In this document: positions 45,388 to 54,013 of the stretch, piece by piece
How positions within the stretch are numbered: the first letter of the stretch is position 1
Layout of the letters: each line of letters begins with the position of its first letter
From: an uncultured Eggerthella sp.
GTDB taxonomy: Bacteria; Actinomycetota; Coriobacteriia; Coriobacteriales; Eggerthellaceae
DNA length: 64,000 bases
Direction of reading: 5' to 3'
NCBI GenBank assembly: GCA_900538545.1
Contig: UPYK01000002.1
Coordinates: forward strand, 62,001 to 126,000
Notes under the pieces: generated by a model
Told to the model about the DNA's origin: nothing
Database searches by the model: none
Seen by the model: the letters and a program-made list of their open reading frames with translations, nothing else
Translations under genes and position numbers: made by a program

Positions 45388-45993
45388 ATGGCAGAATTCA
45401 GTCCCACGCGCACTCATGCAACTTGGAAGCCGCGTGTCACGCCGGTTCCCGTTCCGTATTTCCGCTGTCAAGAGTGTGGCGCGGTGCTTCAAGGCGTCGA
45501 TGGCGATGTCGAGATCACGATGAGCGACAATCATCGCTCGCAGGTGGCCGAACTTCCCTACGCTCACACCGATTTTCATCCCGAATGCTGCGGCAAGCCG
45601 ATGGAACGCTTGGAGGGAATCTCGCATCTTGAGGTGAAGGACAAGCTTGATCTGGATTATCAGATCGTTGGCAGCTATGATCATAACGCCTTGCGCGTTA
45701 CCTGGAAGGTGAAGGAGCCAGGCTACGAACCGCGCTGGTTCGCGGTGAAAACCTTCACTGGCATCATGACGAAATACGTGACGCCGAAGAAATGGCCGCC
45801 TATCGTCTTCGCGTTCGCCGATGAAGATGCCTATGCGTATTGCGACGAAGACCCGTGCTTGGAATGCACATTCCGTTGCAAACGTGGCATGGAGGTATAT
45901 TGTTACACGCCGAAGATCGGGCTTATCGTTATGCCGCTCGATCGCATGGTGGCGACGGGCAGCGCAGGTTTCAAGGAGATCGAGCTCGATTAG
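45388..45993 (+). CDS. Desulfoferrodoxin-like cysteine-rich protein
   Basis: The protein has 201 aa. The N-terminal part shows CQECG and, about 40 residues later, ECCGKPMERL. That is the Cys spacing style of the desulforedoxin domain (CxxCG then CCGxPM) with a longer loop between. The middle part (WKVKEPGYEPRWFAVKTF) resembles the superoxide-reductase beta domain. The His ligands of the catalytic iron site are not evident, and the usual C-N-x-H end is replaced by a Cys cluster, CDEDPCLECTFRC. It may bind one or two metals and act in electron transfer, or it may be a degenerate relative. I am moderately sure of the family and unsure of any activity. It is cotranscribed with the preceding membrane protein. 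Confidence 0.55.
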   Translation: MAEFSPTRTHATWKPRVTPVPVPYFRCQECGAVLQGVDGDVEITMSDNHRSQVAELPYAHTDFHPECCGKPMERLEGISHLEVKDKLDLDYQIVGSYDHNALRVTWKVKEPGYEPRWFAVKTFTGIMTKYVTPKKWPPIVFAFADEDAYAYCDEDPCLECTFRCKRGMEVYCYTPKIGLIVMPLDRMVATGSAGFKEIELD

Positions 45994-46025
45994 TTCTTCG
46001 ATCGGGAAACCCAAGAGGAAAATCA

Positions 46026-46057
46026 AGCAGCTGGCGATAGGTCAGCTGCTTTTTTAT
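46026..46057 (+). terminator. Rho-independent terminator after the Cys-rich protein gene
   Basis: AGCAGCTG (46026-46033) pairs perfectly with CAGCTGCT (46043-46050) around a 9-nt loop, with TTTTTATT following. It ends the 44719-45993 operon. Confidence 0.92.
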
Positions 46058-46127
46058 TGCGGGCAGAATGTTGCGTGTCGCAAAAAAGGAGGAACGCGTG
46101 CTTGATGCGTGATCGTTAGCGCGGGAA

Positions 46128-46171
46128 TGCCATGCGAGGCGATCTGCAGGGCACGAGGCATGGCAGATCGC
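46128..46171. repeat. Two overlapping inverted repeats after the minus-strand GT2 gene
   Basis: TGCCATGC (46128-46135) pairs with GCATGGCA (46158-46165), and GCGATCTGC (46139-46147) pairs with GCAGATCGC (46163-46171). The right arms overlap, so only one hairpin can form at a time. No T tract follows. The element lies 4 bp past the stop of the GT2 gene and may protect or end its transcript. Confidence 0.55.
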
Positions 46172-46174
46172 GAG

Positions 46175-47383
46175 CTATTTTCGGAGCGTTCTCTTGATGG
46201 TGTCGAGCGTGTAGCCAAGGCCATTGTTGCGCAGCGTGTAGGCTAATTCGGAGAGCAGCGAAGCGTAATAGGGAAGCTTGCTCGTGCTGATGTCCGCAGC
46301 ATCTTCTTTGCCGCGATACCCGATGAACATCTCTTTAAGATGCGGGGGAATGCTCGCTTCGCGCGCAACGAGCGCAGGGTCCATTGCGTCGAACATGCGG
46401 CCTATCTCATCGAGCACTTCTTCGTCGGTGTTGCCCTCTTCATCGGTGTTCGCTGCAAGCTGGTTGCCAAGATAGGTGAAGCCCTTCGCAGTATGCGCGA
46501 GGCGTACGTTGGTGTCGTTTCCGAAGCCACGCCTACGTACGATCTCGTCCATTGCGTGCCAGCGATCAAAGGGAAGGCGCTTGTTGGTGCGCAAGAAGCT
46601 GGTTGCTTCGTTGGCTGTTTCTTCGCGATAGACGTAGAACGGCTCGTCCAAATAGACGATGCGTTCAGCCGCCAGCAAGGTCTCGAAGAAGAATTCGTTA
46701 TCCGCCCAACCTGCGCCGGGGTATTCGACGAAATGGATGCCTTTTTGGGCAAGGAAGTCTCGCCAGTAGAGCGCCGACCAAATGGAAGGGTGGTGGCGCA
46801 GTAGATGATCGGTATTGTCATCGTGCAGGGTGAAGGGCTGCTGAGCTGGCTTGACGCGACCGCGATACGAGCAGTTGAGCGTGGTGAGCGCTTTGCCGCC
46901 GCGTGCTACCCCTTCAGCGCGCAGCTCGCGCATGTAGGGGGTTTTCACGATATCGACGTTCTCAAACGTGCTTGCAAAATCGAGCATGCGCTCGTACATA
47001 GCGGGCAGGATGAAGTCGTCGGGCTCGAGGATGGCGATCCAGGTGCCCCGTGCTGTTTGGATGCCGTCGTTCATCGCCGCCCCGTAGCCAGCGTTCTCCG
47101 CGTGGTTCACGATCGTGAAGCGTGCATCCTGAACGAAGAAGCGCTGCAAGATCTCGGGTGAAGCATCATTCGAGGCATCGTTCACGCAAACGATCTCGAT
47201 GTCTTCGAGCGTTTGGTTCGTAAGCGAGCAAAGCGCCTCTTCGAGTGTGGAAGAGGCGTTGAACACGGGTACTACCACCGAAACGAGCGGAGTAACAGGC
47301 GCATCTGCGCGCCGCAGTATCGTGAAGGTGCGCGCGTTATTCGCGCTCTCGCATAGGGTCTCTTCCTGGGGGGCAACGCTCAT
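46175..47383 (-). CDS. GT2 glycosyltransferase
   Basis: The protein has 402 aa. The GT-A domain covers about 32-250 with VSVVVPVFNASSTLEEAL, CVNDASNDAS and the metal site ILEPDDFILP, then HPSIWSALYWRDFL and GWADNEFFFETLL. The C-terminal 150 residues are helical. The pattern SIWSALYRRDF is shared with the first domain of the two-domain GT2 at 33699-36503, so the two are probably paralogues. GAAAGG lies 5 nt before the ATG. It stands outside the main locus but may act on the same polymer. Confidence 0.88.
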   Translation of the reverse strand: MSVAPQEETLCESANNARTFTILRRADAPVTPLVSVVVPVFNASSTLEEALCSLTNQTLEDIEIVCVNDASNDASPEILQRFFVQDARFTIVNHAENAGYGAAMNDGIQTARGTWIAILEPDDFILPAMYERMLDFASTFENVDIVKTPYMRELRAEGVARGGKALTTLNCSYRGRVKPAQQPFTLHDDNTDHLLRHHPSIWSALYWRDFLAQKGIHFVEYPGAGWADNEFFFETLLAAERIVYLDEPFYVYREETANEATSFLRTNKRLPFDRWHAMDEIVRRRGFGNDTNVRLAHTAKGFTYLGNQLAANTDEEGNTDEEVLDEIGRMFDAMDPALVAREASIPPHLKEMFIGYRGKEDAADISTSKLPYYASLLSELAYTLRNNGLGYTLDTIKRTLRK

Positions 47384-47464
47384 AAGGGCCTTTCGGTCTT
47401 GCTCTTGTCAGTCACGCGAAAAACGGGGAAGAAGATTCGTCCGATTTTCGGCCACATCTGTTCA

Positions 47465-48946
47465 TTATACGGCCTTGCTCGTTCGTGTCTGTTCTTGTGC
47501 GGTCTTTTCGACTGCTTGACGCGTGCGCTTGATGTGATGCGCGTAGACCGTGACCACGATGAAAGCGCAGATGATGGTCATGCCCATCATGATGAAATAG
47601 CTCGTGGTGTAGGTACCGGTCAGCTCGCAGAGCACGCCCGGCATGAGGTTGAAGACAAAGCCGCCGAACGCATAGGCGATCTGGAAATGGCGGATGGTCT
47701 TGAGCATCTGTTCGGCGGAACTGAGCTCGAGCGACCAAAGCGCGATGCCCGTGGTGCCGAGCGGCATGCCGATGCCGAGCACGACTGCTGCTGCGGATGC
47801 TTCAGGCACGCCACCTATTCCGACAAGCGCGCAGAGCAGCATGGCAGCGGTGAGCAGGATGAAGAAGCAAAACGATCCCGTGAGCGTGCCGAACTTGTCG
47901 CAGACGATGCCTACGACGAATTTCGATAGGGTCAAGAAAATACCTGCGAGCGAGATGAGCAACGCCGCTACGCCCGCATCGACCCCTTGGGTCGTGAGCA
48001 GGATGCCGAAGTAGTTGTAGCCTGCGACGGAAACGCCGCCGAGCAACACGAGCGCGAAGATCATCGCCACGTACGCTCCGCGTGGCAGCGGCATAGAAGC
48101 AAGGTTCACTCGTGGGCGGCTAAGCGCTCTTTTGCGGTGAAGATGGTGAGCGTGATGGGCATGGTGCGCTTTGTGGATATGGCCGTGCTCGTGCTGCTCG
48201 AGCGCTGGGTGGTCTGCAGGCTCTTCACTGGTTGAAGGGCTAGCTGCTGCGCGCTGTTCGTCGGTTTCTTCGATCGTGGCTTCAGCGACCTCTTCTTGGG
48301 TGCTCTTTGCCGCCAGGTCTTTCGGCGCTTGATTTGGCTTCGGGCGCGCTATGACCGGCTCGAGTCCGACGTCTTCGGGCTTCACGCGTACGAACTTGAA
48401 CAGCAGCAGCGCAAGGATGAAGGCGATCGCTGCTTCAACATAGAATGCGAGCGAAAGGGAGAACGTATCGATCAGCCAACCCGCCAGGATCGGGATGAAG
48501 ATAGCAGCCACGCCGCTTCCCATCGTGGCAATGCCCGAGACCGAGCCCACTTTGCCGCGAAACCAGTTGCCGATCAGATAGGTGGATGCCACCATGCCGC
48601 CAAAACCGTACCCGATGCCCGCAAACGCGCTGGCCACGCATAGTCCTGCCAAGCTATACGCGCGTCCGAACAGAAAGAACGCGAGTGCGGTGAAGAGCGT
48701 GGCGATGAAGAATCCGATGCGCGGATTGAGGCGACGGAAGTACACGCCGGTGAAGAACATGCAGATGAGCGACACGAAGGTGCGCACGGTCACCACGACC
48801 GAACCGCCCACATCGCCAACCCCGGGAATATCTACGATATAGGACTGGTAGATGGAAAACGACGTGGACGTGAAGCCAGTGTTCACGAAGAGCAGCGTGA
48901 AGGCACACGCCACGATGATCGTTTGATAGTGTTTCTTGATCCCCAT
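47465..48946 (-). CDS. OFA-type MFS transporter with a His-rich central loop
   Basis: The protein has 493 aa in two six-helix halves. The N-half motif YGFGGMVASTYLIGNWF is typical of the oxalate/formate antiporter (OFA) family. The cytosolic loop between helices 6 and 7 is long (about 190-285) and carries 12 His between residues 246 and 270, in HH-A-HH-A-HH form. That is a likely metal-binding stretch and unusual for the family. The gene starts 3 bp after the aldehyde dehydrogenase stop and is the last of a four-gene operon. The substrate is probably a carboxylate linked to the upstream dehydrogenases, but this is inference. Confidence 0.87.
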   Translation of the reverse strand: MGIKKHYQTIIVACAFTLLFVNTGFTSTSFSIYQSYIVDIPGVGDVGGSVVVTVRTFVSLICMFFTGVYFRRLNPRIGFFIATLFTALAFFLFGRAYSLAGLCVASAFAGIGYGFGGMVASTYLIGNWFRGKVGSVSGIATMGSGVAAIFIPILAGWLIDTFSLSLAFYVEAAIAFILALLLFKFVRVKPEDVGLEPVIARPKPNQAPKDLAAKSTQEEVAEATIEETDEQRAAASPSTSEEPADHPALEQHEHGHIHKAHHAHHAHHLHRKRALSRPRVNLASMPLPRGAYVAMIFALVLLGGVSVAGYNYFGILLTTQGVDAGVAALLISLAGIFLTLSKFVVGIVCDKFGTLTGSFCFFILLTAAMLLCALVGIGGVPEASAAAVVLGIGMPLGTTGIALWSLELSSAEQMLKTIRHFQIAYAFGGFVFNLMPGVLCELTGTYTTSYFIMMGMTIICAFIVVTVYAHHIKRTRQAVEKTAQEQTRTSKAV

Positions 48947-48949
48947 TTT

Positions 48950-50464
48950 TTAATGCATGAACAGCTTCAGCAGGGGCAGTTTGCCCGCATAGGGCGCGGT
49001 GCGAATCGGGATCTCCACCAACGGGGTCTTCTTCATGGTCGATTTATAGTGCGTGAAGCAATCGAAGCCCACCTTGCCGTGGTAGGCGCCGATGCCCGAT
49101 TGTGCGAAACCGCCGAAGCCCATGTAGTTGTTCGCCAGGTGGATGACCACATCGTTGATGGTCGCGCCGCCGAACGGAATGCGATGCAGCAGATACTGCT
49201 GGAAATCGGTATCGTTGCTGAAGATGTAGCATGCCAGCGGGTGGCCGAACTTCTCCGTAACGGCAACCGCCTCATCGATCTTGCGCCAAGTGATGAGCGG
49301 CAATACCGGACCGAAGATCTCCTCTTGCATCACGGGATCGTCGAGCGTAACGCCGGTCATGACCGTGGGCTCGATCTTCAAGGTTTCTGGATCGCGACCG
49401 CCGCCAACAGCAACGCGTGCAGCTTCGCCGTGATTGTCGATCAGGCCGCACACGCGGTCGAAGTGATGCTTGCTGATCATGTGCGGATATTCAGGATTGT
49501 TCAGGATGTCGTTTCCGAAGTACTTCTTGAACGCTTTGTTCAGCTCCCAAACAAGCTGGTCAGCAACGCTTTCGTGCACGAGCAAGTAGTCGGGAGCCAC
49601 GCAGGTTTGCCCGGAATTCAAACATTTGCCCCACGCGATGCGCTCAGCTGCGATGGGGATATCGGCGAAGCAATCGACGAAACATGGGCTCATGCCGCCC
49701 AGTTCGAGCGTGACATCGGTAAGATTCTGCGCACACACGCCCATGATCTCGCGCCCGACGTTCTGCGAACCCGTGAAGAACATCTTGTCCACGTTCACCT
49801 CGAGCAGCCAGTCGTTCACATGCGATCCGTGAATGCAGGTGATGTAGTGGGCAGGGAACAGTTCGTCGCACATCTCCGCCAACACCTTATCGGTCGCAGA
49901 GGCACTGTGCGAAGGCTTCAGAAGAATGCAGTTGCCCGCCGCTAGAGCATCGACGAAGGGAACGAGGCTCAAGTTGATGGGGTAGTTCCAGGGAGAAAGC
50001 ACCGCTGCCACGCCGAAAGGCACGGGGTAGACCTTGGAAGTTGCTGGGAAATGCGCGAGTGGCGTGGGAACCGAATACGGGCGTGCCCACTTGCGCAGAT
50101 GCTTCTTCATCATGTTGATCTCGTCATACACGAGGCCAAGTTCGCACATGTAGCCTTCGTAGGGGCATTTGCCCAAGTCCTTTTCGAGCGCATCGAGCAC
50201 CTTGGCTTCATGCAGCTTGAGCCAACTTTTGAGGCGAGTGAGCTGTTGCAAGCGGAAGTCCACGTCTTGCGTGGCACCCGTTTTGAAGAAGGCGCGCATG
50301 GCATCGATCTGTGCCTGCAGGTCGGCGGCAGATTCGAGCTTCAGTGCGCCTGCGCCAGTCGCATAATCGGGCAGCGTGTTTGCGACGTTCGCCGAGGTTG
50401 CGGATAGCGGTGTTTCAGGCGCTGAGGTAGCTTGCTTCGCCGTTTGCTTGGGAGCAGTAGCCAT
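48950..50464 (-). CDS. Aldehyde dehydrogenase (ALDH3-like)
   Basis: The protein has 504 aa. After an Ala/Thr-rich N-terminal stretch of about 45 residues come the NAD-binding region (LSPWNYPINLSLVP, KPSHSASATD), the ELGGMSPCF segment with the general-base Glu, the nucleophile Cys in NSGQTCVAPDY, and EEIFGPVLPL. The order and spacing match class 3 aldehyde dehydrogenases. It oxidises an aldehyde to the acid with NAD(P). GGAGGAGG precedes the ATG, which overlaps the stop of the alcohol dehydrogenase gene by one base (TAATG). Paired with that enzyme it could form an alcohol-aldehyde-acid route, with the MFS gene for export or uptake. Confidence 0.93.
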   Translation of the reverse strand: MATAPKQTAKQATSAPETPLSATSANVANTLPDYATGAGALKLESAADLQAQIDAMRAFFKTGATQDVDFRLQQLTRLKSWLKLHEAKVLDALEKDLGKCPYEGYMCELGLVYDEINMMKKHLRKWARPYSVPTPLAHFPATSKVYPVPFGVAAVLSPWNYPINLSLVPFVDALAAGNCILLKPSHSASATDKVLAEMCDELFPAHYITCIHGSHVNDWLLEVNVDKMFFTGSQNVGREIMGVCAQNLTDVTLELGGMSPCFVDCFADIPIAAERIAWGKCLNSGQTCVAPDYLLVHESVADQLVWELNKAFKKYFGNDILNNPEYPHMISKHHFDRVCGLIDNHGEAARVAVGGGRDPETLKIEPTVMTGVTLDDPVMQEEIFGPVLPLITWRKIDEAVAVTEKFGHPLACYIFSNDTDFQQYLLHRIPFGGATINDVVIHLANNYMGFGGFAQSGIGAYHGKVGFDCFTHYKSTMKKTPLVEIPIRTAPYAGKLPLLKLFMH

Positions 50465-51642
50465 TAGTATGCCTCCTCCAGGATATGAAGTGCGATCTCT
50501 TCGGTCACTTCGTGCTTGTTGTAAAGAGCGGCACCATCGTAACGCGCCTGGCGCGCGACCTTGGGCAAGATGTCGCGTTCGACACCAAGCTGTGACAAGG
50601 TGATGGGCACATCGTAATGGTCGTGCAGGTATTGGTTGAGCTCGAAGAGCGCTGCGCTGAAGAGGATGTCGCGTTCTTCAGCGGTAAGGCTGCTCTTGTC
50701 CAGATCGGGACGTAAGGCGCGCAAGAGCTCACCATAGAGCCCCGCATGATGCCCGCGCTCGAGGTTGAAGCGCACGCAGTAGGGAAGTAAGATCATCATG
50801 GCCTGGCCATGGGGGATGTGGCAGATGCCACCGAGCGAATGGCCGATCGCGTGCACGATGCCCACCATAGCGTTCGAGAAGCTGGCACCTGCGAGCAAGC
50901 TGCCGAGCGCGAGCGAGGTGCGCACATCAAGGTTCCCTGGCTCTTCGCAAGAGCGCACGAGATTTTCGGAGATGAGCGCGATCGCCTGGCGTGCCAACGC
51001 ATCGGAAACGGGGTTCTTCTGGATGGAGGTATAGGCCTCGATCGCGTGGGTGAGCGCGTCGACGCCCGTCGTGGCAGTGAGCTTCGGCGGCAGCGAAGCG
51101 GTGAGCAGCGGGTCAAGGAAAGCAACGTGCGGCACGAGCTTATAAGAAGTGTAGGAAAGCTTCTCGTGCGCTTCTTCATCGGCGATGACCGCAACGAGCG
51201 TAACTTCGCTGCCCGTGCCTGCGGTAGTGGGAATGGCGATGAGTGGGTCGAGGTCGTTTTGCAGGATCTCGGCGCCTTGCAGCTCAGCGATGTCGCGGTT
51301 GCCGACCGAGATCGAGGCAGCGGCACCTTTCGTGGTGTCGATGACCGAACCGCCACCGAACGCGATGAAGCCATCGCATCCTTCCTGTTCGTAGATGGCT
51401 GCCACATCGTTCACTACGGAAAGCGAAGAGTCAGGCGGCACCTGATCGTAGAAAGTGAAGGGAAAGCCTGCTTCGGTCAGGCGATGGATCGCATGGTCGG
51501 TGATGCCGAGCGCCACGAGATTCGCATCGGTTACCACGAGCGGTTTGGTCACGCCCATCTCAACAAGGATAACGGGCAGCTTGTGGAGCGCATGTTCGCC
51601 GCAGATGATGCGGGTGGGGCAGTGGAATTCAAAAGCGTTCAT
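50464..51642 (-). CDS. Iron-containing alcohol dehydrogenase
   Basis: The protein has 392 aa from ATG 51642, which has AAGGAG 8 nt upstream. The longer frame to 51741 lacks a site. Family III signatures are complete: the NAD-site FGGGSVIDTTKGAA, GVDALTHAIEAY, and the metal-site histidines in GIVHAIGHSLGG and CHIPHGQAM. It interconverts an alcohol and an aldehyde. It overlaps the aldehyde dehydrogenase start by one base, so translation is coupled. Confidence 0.93.
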   Translation of the reverse strand: MNAFEFHCPTRIICGEHALHKLPVILVEMGVTKPLVVTDANLVALGITDHAIHRLTEAGFPFTFYDQVPPDSSLSVVNDVAAIYEQEGCDGFIAFGGGSVIDTTKGAAASISVGNRDIAELQGAEILQNDLDPLIAIPTTAGTGSEVTLVAVIADEEAHEKLSYTSYKLVPHVAFLDPLLTASLPPKLTATTGVDALTHAIEAYTSIQKNPVSDALARQAIALISENLVRSCEEPGNLDVRTSLALGSLLAGASFSNAMVGIVHAIGHSLGGICHIPHGQAMMILLPYCVRFNLERGHHAGLYGELLRALRPDLDKSSLTAEERDILFSAALFELNQYLHDHYDVPITLSQLGVERDILPKVARQARYDGAALYNKHEVTEEIALHILEEAY

Positions 51643-51756
51643 AAAGGTTCTCCTTAACAACAGTTCGGATGGGGCGTAGAAGTTCGGATGGAGTGGGTGA
51701 GCACATCGAACGCAGGTGCGCAAGGCGCGGGCGTTTGGCAAGTTGTGGTTGCGGCG

Positions 51757-52215
51757 TTATCTGCGGTACGCACTTCGCCAGCAGAAGAAGGTGCGCAGCA
51801 CGGTATCGAACAGGTAGGTGATGGCGACCCCCTTGCTGTTCGCGCCATGGGTGGCGAACAGGCGTGCAGCCAGCGCTTCTTTCAGGCTGATAGCACCTGA
51901 GAACACATCGAAGGCGTAATCGAGATCGCGGAATTCGATCACGAAGTCAGGTTCCTTATCGGCGGCAACGCGCCAGCTGCTGCCGTGCTGTTCGAAGGTG
52001 ATCGCGCGGCCGAAGCCATCGATGTCGATCGCGAACGTGAAGCCTGGCCCAAGCACGAGCGTTTCGTGCGCGACCGTGGCAGAAACCTGCGGAGCTGCCT
52101 TCATGAGAGCGGGCAAGAGAGCCATCATCGTGTTCACGTAGGTTTGTTTGTAAAGGGCGCGCTCGGGATGCGATTGCGTGGGTTCGGTGATCGCGGAATA
52201 GATCTTCGTACTCAT
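51757..52215 (-). CDS. SCP2 sterol-transfer-like protein
   Basis: The protein has 152 aa. The C-terminal half (about 70-130) has the SCP2-like pattern of a beta strand with DFVIEFRDLDYAFDVFSG, then a helix with LKEALAARLF. SCP2 domains bind lipids or fatty acyl groups in a hydrophobic tunnel. It is the first gene of the minus-strand operon with the alcohol and aldehyde dehydrogenases, 114 bp before the next start. This raises the idea of a hydrophobic alcohol or aldehyde substrate held by the SCP2 protein. That is inference. Confidence 0.7.
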   Translation of the reverse strand: MSTKIYSAITEPTQSHPERALYKQTYVNTMMALLPALMKAAPQVSATVAHETLVLGPGFTFAIDIDGFGRAITFEQHGSSWRVAADKEPDFVIEFRDLDYAFDVFSGAISLKEALAARLFATHGANSKGVAITYLFDTVLRTFFCWRSAYRR

Positions 52216-52350
52216 GATTCCTCTCTTGTGTCATCCGATCGATTGCAAATGGTTAGATTATCAAACCATTTTACTCTTCTGCTACGACTTGAGCTGCGCA
52301 ACTGCTGATGCAATCGGCAAATTAACAGCTTGTAAATAGGATCAGATTTT

Positions 52351-52380
52351 TTCATCAATTCGCTAAGACGAGGCTATAAT
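52351..52380 (+). promoter_or_regulatory. Promoter for pntAB
   Basis: TATAAT (52375-52380) lies 34 bp before the ATG, with TTCATC (52351-52356) at 18 bp as a partial -35. The intergenic region holds no other feature. Confidence 0.55.
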
Positions 52381-52414
52381 AGGAATCTCAAAATCGTGAG
52401 GGGGGAAATCTGTA

Positions 52415-54013
52415 ATGCTCATTGGCATTCCAAAGGAAATACGTGCAGGTCAAACGCTTGTTGCCGCTACACCGAACACGGTGCAGAAGCTCATCTCGCT
52501 CGGTTATACCGTCTCGGTCGAGCAAGGTGCAGGGGAACTTGCGAATTATTTCGATCAGCAATTCGAAGAAGCCGGTGCCTCTTTAGTGAGCACCGCTGAA
52601 GTGTGGGCAGCCGATATCGTCGTCTGTCTCGATGCGCCTTCGCTCGAACAGCTTGCTCTTATGAAGGAAGGCGCCACGCTCCTTTCGCGCCTCGATCCAC
52701 AAAACAACACTGAACTGCTCGAAGCGTGCGCACAGCGCAAGATCACGGCGCTTGCGCTCGATGCAGTTCCACGTATCTCGCGTGCGCAATCACTCGATGT
52801 GCGCTCTTCGCTCATGAACGTTGCTGGCTACCGTGCGGTCATCGAAGCCGCGAATGCCTTCGGTCGCCAGTTCACCGGTGCCGTTACCGCAGCGGGTAGG
52901 GTGAATCCTGCGAAGGTCTACGTGATCGGCGTGGGTGTTGCTGGTCTGGCTGCTATCGGCACGGCTGGTTCGATGGGCGCTGAGGTGTTCGCTACCGATG
53001 TTCGTTCCGATGTGGCTGACCAGGTGCAATCGCTCGGTGCCACTTTCGTGGAGATCCCCGTTTCGCAAGAATCAACTGACGGCTATGCGCGCGAGCTCGA
53101 TAAAGACGATCAGGCACGCACCCAAGAGGTGTACATGCACCAAGCCTCGAAGAGCGATATCGTCATCACCACGGCACAGGTCCCTGGCCGCCCCGCGCCG
53201 CTGTTGCTCACCGCTGAGGCCGTCTCGACCATGATGCCTGGTTCGGTCATCGTGGATATGGGCGCGTCCGACTTGGGCAGCAACTGTGCGCTTACGGAGC
53301 CGGGCAAGGTCATCACTACCGAAAACGGCGTCATCATCATCGGCTATACCGATCTGCCTGCGCGTTTGCCTGGGCAGGCTTCACAGCTCTTCGGTCAGAA
53401 CATCGTGAATCTGCTGAAGCTGGTCACGCCCGATAAGAACGGCCAGCCCGTTTGGAACGAGGATGACGTGGTCATCCGCGGCATGCTCACCACGCGTGAG
53501 GGCCAGATCATGTGGCCGCCTCCGCCGGTGCAAGTTTCAGCGGCGTCTTCACCTGGCGCGACAACGGATAAGGCTGCGCAACCTGCTGGGGCCGCCCAAA
53601 CAAGCACAAGTGATTCTGAACCTGCACAAGCAGCTGAAGCTGCAGCTTCCAAAAAGGAGCCTTCTGCTTTTCGCAAGTGGTGGTGGAAGATCGCGCTCGG
53701 TGCGCTTGCGGTACTGCTCATCGCTGCAGCACCCGCGCACATGTCGAGCCATTTCATGGTCTTCGTGCTCGCGTGCGTGGTCGGCTTCTACGTTATCACC
53801 GGCGTTTCCCATACGCTCCATACTCCGCTCATGTCGGAAACGAATGCGATCTCAGGCATCATCATCGTTGGTGCCTTGTTGCAAATTAGTTCGGGCGATC
53901 TGCTCGTTACGGTGCTCGCTTTCATCGCGGTAGCGCTTGCTTCTATCAATATCTTCGGTGGCTTCCTCGTTACCCGACGAATGCTGAAGATGTTCGAAAG
54001 GAGCTCCGAATGA
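52415..54013 (+). CDS. pntA: NAD(P) transhydrogenase subunit alpha
   Basis: The protein has 532 aa, the full-length single-chain form. Residues 1-375 are the NAD(H)-binding domain I (PKEIRAGQTLVAATP start, Rossmann motif YVIGVGVAGLAAIG, and DQARTQEVY before the MASDLG-like VDMGASDLGSN). A Pro/Ala/Ser/Gln linker (about 375-420) leads to four membrane helices (about 425-520). With PntB it transfers hydride between NADH and NADP+ coupled to proton flow, setting NADPH supply. GAGGGGGG lies about 8 nt before the ATG. The ATG of pntB overlaps the pntA stop in an ATGA arrangement. Confidence 0.96.
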   Translation: MLIGIPKEIRAGQTLVAATPNTVQKLISLGYTVSVEQGAGELANYFDQQFEEAGASLVSTAEVWAADIVVCLDAPSLEQLALMKEGATLLSRLDPQNNTELLEACAQRKITALALDAVPRISRAQSLDVRSSLMNVAGYRAVIEAANAFGRQFTGAVTAAGRVNPAKVYVIGVGVAGLAAIGTAGSMGAEVFATDVRSDVADQVQSLGATFVEIPVSQESTDGYARELDKDDQARTQEVYMHQASKSDIVITTAQVPGRPAPLLLTAEAVSTMMPGSVIVDMGASDLGSNCALTEPGKVITTENGVIIIGYTDLPARLPGQASQLFGQNIVNLLKLVTPDKNGQPVWNEDDVVIRGMLTTREGQIMWPPPPVQVSAASSPGATTDKAAQPAGAAQTSTSDSEPAQAAEAAASKKEPSAFRKWWWKIALGALAVLLIAAAPAHMSSHFMVFVLACVVGFYVITGVSHTLHTPLMSETNAISGIIIVGALLQISSGDLLVTVLAFIAVALASINIFGGFLVTRRMLKMFERSSE

